Shown one piece after another: positions 5,556 to 7,737 of a DNA stretch of 7,737 nucleotides. The translations under genes and the position numbers were made by a program. The notes beneath the pieces are model-generated. The model worked only from the letters and a program-made list of their open reading frames with translations. It made no database searches and had not been told where the DNA came from. Source of the stretch: an uncultured Oscillospiraceae bacterium (GTDB taxonomy: Bacteria; Bacillota; Clostridia; Oscillospirales; Ruminococcaceae); NCBI GenBank assembly GCA_900552945.1, contig USBI01000066.1, positions 1 through 7,737 on the forward strand. Direction: 5' to 3'. Numbering within the stretch: the first letter of the stretch is position 1; the number at the start of each line of letters is the position of its first letter.

Positions 5556-7556
5556 TTATGGATAGATTTTCCGCCCGTGCGCATCCGGAATGCCGGTGTG
5601 ACGGTAGAAATAGGTGTTGACAATATCCCGCCAGTCTCTGCAGTCGTTCTGCTGGATAGCAAAACGTTCCTTGACCAGCTTAAAGATGTCATCCTGCACC
5701 TTGCCTTCCAAAGAATCCCATGCCTTAACATATTCATCTACCATTTCAACACCCTTGAAGTGGGTATCGTACACATGCTGGATCAGTGTTTTACCGGTTT
5801 TCAGCATGTAGGTGTAGTCTACATGATGGAAGAAGAGGAGCAGCTCTTCCGGACAGGTTTCAAGGTTTTCATACATGGAAGCGTTCGGTTCAAAATACTG
5901 GCTGGTATAACCGGAACCAGTCGCGACGGTACGGTCTACGCCAATACCTTTCCAGTCAGCAAAATGGTAGGTGCCCCACGGAGTATACTCATATCCGTCA
6001 ATGTTCGGGCCATAGTGGTGATGCGGATAAACCATCCAGCCAACACCAAGCGGGGAGGAGTAGTTTTCGTAAGCTTCGCGGGAGGTCATCAGCATGGGGA
6101 GAACCGTATCCATCACGCCGTCAGCCATGCCCAGCGTTAACACGATCCACTCTCTCGCAATCTCTTCCGAGGAGAGGTCTGCGTTCCAGCAAAGACGCCC
6201 GTAACCATACAGGTTTGCTTGCGCGAGCGGGTGGCCGGTCCAGCATTCATCGTCGCCGATGTTGGAGACCGCCGCCAGACCGGAGTAGGTCGGGTTGTGC
6301 AGGCTGCCATCGCACATCTTTTTCACATAGGAACCCTCGCCTTTGGCGTAGGTGTCAAAATCCAGAACTTCCTTCCAAAGGGGAACGAGGTAACACAGCT
6401 GTTTCTGCTGCCCGGTGTATTCCTGCGTGATTTCAAACTCCAGTAGCTGATTGGTGTGCGGCATAGCGCCGAGCAGCGGGGAAACCGCCTCGCGGATTTG
6501 GAAATCCATCGGGCCGTTTTTGATCTGCAGGATTACGTTGTCCGCAAATTTTCCGTCCAGCGGCATAAAGTGGTCATACGCCGCACGGGCACGGTCGGTC
6601 TTACGGTCACGCCAGTCCTGATGACAGTTGTAAACAAAGCAGCGCCAGATGACCAAACCGCCGTAAGGCGCAAGCGCTTCTGCTAACATATTGGCACCGT
6701 CTGCGTGGTTGCGCCCGTAGGTGAATGGTCCGGGACGGCCTTCCGAATCCGCTTTGACCAAGAATCCGCCAAAATAGGGGATGACTTTGTAAATTTCTTT
6801 GACCGCTTCTTTCCACCAAGTACGGACCTTTTCATCCAGCGGGTCGGAAACGTCCAGCCCGCCCAGTTGAATGGGAGAAGCAAAGTTGATGCACATGTAC
6901 ATCTTGATGCCGTAGCGGCGGAACACGTCGGCATAACGCGCCGCGGCGGGCAGATATTCCGGCGTGATGAATTTCGTCTCGTTAAAGTGAACGTTAACGT
7001 TATTGATGGAGATGGCGTTGATACCCACCGAGGAAAGCAGTCTTGCATAATCCTTGATGCGGCTTACATCATCCATGAATTTATAATCTTTGAAGAAGAT
7101 GGAGCGGCCGGCATAACCACGCTCGATGTCTCCGTCACCGTTGTCCCATTGGTTGATCATGCGGATGGGGTTGCGCGGATAATCCATTTTGCAGCATTCT
7201 TCCGGGCTTTTCCCGGATGCCAGATTTTGAAGCAGGCTGAATACGCCGTAAAGAAGGCCGGTGGAACTGTCACCGCAAACCATGAAGCCGTGGCTGCTTT
7301 TTTCAATGACATATCCGTCCTTGTGGCCGATGGCGGCAAGGCCCGAAACCAAACGAAGGCTGGCGCCGCTTTCCACGAGCTTTGGTTCTTCCAGGCCGAC
7401 AGCCTTGCAAAAACGCCCAATCTCTTCCACGGCGGATGCGGTGATATCGTCACCGTTTTCCACGCTTACGGAAGCGAGGTTTGCTTTGAGCATCTCCTTG
7501 TCCAGCCGGTCGATGTTGGTGTTGTAGCGAAGCCAACAGTCATAAAGTGCGCTCAT
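5556..7556 (-). CDS. aguA: Alpha-glucuronidase, glycoside hydrolase family 67
   Basis: A 666-residue enzyme that removes (4-O-methyl)-D-glucuronic acid from the non-reducing terminal xylose of aldouronic acids produced from glucuronoxylan. Full-length GH67 proteins are about 670-700 residues. The N-terminal domain is followed by the catalytic barrel, with [17 protein letters not shown] (134-150), [13 protein letters not shown] (265-277), [11 protein letters not shown] (343-353) and [10 protein letters not shown] (375-384). Glu272, Asp351 and Glu379 correspond to the catalytic Glu285, Asp364 and Glu392 that I recall for the Geobacillus enzyme, with a constant offset of 13. The C-terminal region includes [16 protein letters not shown]. 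No signal peptide is visible, so it works in the cytoplasm on imported oligosaccharides. AAGGAAG (7563-7569) sits six bases before the ATG. It feeds the uxuB-uxuA-eda-kdgK genes downstream. Confidence 0.98.
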   Translation of the reverse strand: MSALYDCWLRYNTNIDRLDKEMLKANLASVSVENGDDITASAVEEIGRFCKAVGLEEPKLVESGASLRLVSGLAAIGHKDGYVIEKSSHGFMVCGDSSTGLLYGVFSLLQNLASGKSPEECCKMDYPRNPIRMINQWDNGDGDIERGYAGRSIFFKDYKFMDDVSRIKDYARLLSSVGINAISINNVNVHFNETKFITPEYLPAAARYADVFRRYGIKMYMCINFASPIQLGGLDVSDPLDEKVRTWWKEAVKEIYKVIPYFGGFLVKADSEGRPGPFTYGRNHADGANMLAEALAPYGGLVIWRCFVYNCHQDWRDRKTDRARAAYDHFMPLDGKFADNVILQIKNGPMDFQIREAVSPLLGAMPHTNQLLEFEITQEYTGQQKQLCYLVPLWKEVLDFDTYAKGEGSYVKKMCDGSLHNPTYSGLAAVSNIGDDECWTGHPLAQANLYGYGRLCWNADLSSEEIAREWIVLTLGMADGVMDTVLPMLMTSREAYENYSSPLGVGWMVYPHHHYGPNIDGYEYTPWGTYHFADWKGIGVDRTVATGSGYTSQYFEPNASMYENLETCPEELLLFFHHVDYTYMLKTGKTLIQHVYDTHFKGVEMVDEYVKAWDSLEGKVQDDIFKLVKERFAIQQNDCRDWRDIVNTYFYRHTGIPDAHGRKIYP

Positions 7557-7619
7557 AACATACTTCCTTTCTATTTTAAATTTGAAAAATCATATTTTAA
7601 TACCCGTTATGGGGAAAAC

Positions 7620-7737
7620 TTACCGCTCAAAGTAGGTTTTATTAATGTCTTCAGTAAGCGGTTTTCCAAACCATAAATAGTTACAGTAGGTCAAAAGAGC
7701 CTGCCAGTCCAGCTCGTTTTGCGCATGCCCGCCTTCC
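7620..7737 (-). CDS. C-terminal fragment of an unidentified protein, possibly a CE15-like esterase
   Basis: Only the last 38 codons and the stop are in the window; the 5' part lies beyond the right edge. The fragment begins EGGHAQNELDWQALLTYCNY and continues WFGKPL, ending FER. A GGH followed five residues later by DW and a hydrophobic helix resembles the catalytic-histidine region near the C-terminus of bacterial glucuronoyl esterases (CE15, alpha/beta hydrolase fold), as I recall them. A xylan-side-chain esterase would suit an operon with GH67. With so little sequence, another alpha/beta hydrolase or carbohydrate-active enzyme is quite possible. The stop is 63 bases upstream of the aguA ATG. 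That gap (7557-7619) is AT-rich, holds the aguA ribosome binding site, and shows no terminator hairpin, so the gene is probably in the same operon. Confidence 0.6.
   Translation of the reverse strand, partial: EGGHAQNELDWQALLTYCNYLWFGKPLTEDINKTYFER

Noticed and set aside
7557..7619. A promoter for aguA in the AT-rich 63-base gap.
   Set aside because: There is a weak TATTAA-like stretch but no convincing -35 box at proper spacing, and no terminator separates aguA from the upstream gene.
6705..7676. A 323-codon + strand open frame opposite aguA.
   Set aside because: It is an antisense shadow of the GH67 gene, whose catalytic motifs are clear; it has no family resemblance.
1..7737. CRISPR arrays, tRNA or rRNA genes, insertion sequences, attachment sites, riboswitches.
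   Set aside because: No spaced direct repeats, transposase-like sequence, or recognisable structured RNA was seen; nearly all the window is coding.

Overview
The window looks like chromosomal DNA from a plant-polysaccharide-degrading member of the Clostridia (Bacillota). The support is: strong GGAGG-type ribosome binding sites before most genes, a GC content near 50% judged by eye, an SDR-type fructuronate reductase, and intracellular glucuronoxylan catabolism. The gut or anaerobic-digester Oscillospiraceae would fit, but the family-level placement is inference.

Layout. Positions 1-1213 (+ strand) hold the end of one ABC-transporter ATPase gene and a complete second one, overlapping by 11 bases. 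The second ATPase carries a C-terminal AbrB/SpoVT-like swapped-hairpin segment. A rho-independent terminator follows at 1231-1269. The convergent gap (1214-1453) also holds a short open stretch that may be a decayed gene fragment, and a perfect inverted repeat that ends the opposing operon.

Positions 1454-7737 (- strand, transcribed right to left) are one operon for using glucuronate from xylan. The order of transcription is: the 3' end of an unidentified gene that looks like an esterase (possibly CE15 glucuronoyl esterase), GH67 alpha-glucuronidase (aguA), SDR-type fructuronate reductase (uxuB), mannonate dehydratase (uxuA), a KDPG aldolase fused to a glyoxalase/VOC-like domain (eda), and KDG kinase (kdgK). 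The last three genes are packed with 15-19 base gaps. The longer gaps after aguA and uxuB contain GC-rich hairpins without U-tracts, more likely mRNA processing or stability elements than terminators.

Pathway. AguA releases (4-O-methyl)glucuronate from aldouronic acids. After isomerisation to fructuronate, UxuB makes D-mannonate, UxuA makes 2-keto-3-deoxygluconate, KdgK phosphorylates it, and Eda splits KDPG into pyruvate and glyceraldehyde-3-phosphate. The only missing step is uronate isomerase (UxaC), which must lie upstream or elsewhere. The core of the window is a well-known pathway. The less ordinary parts are the two domain fusions, the unidentified gene fragment at the right edge and the possible gene remnant in the convergent gap.
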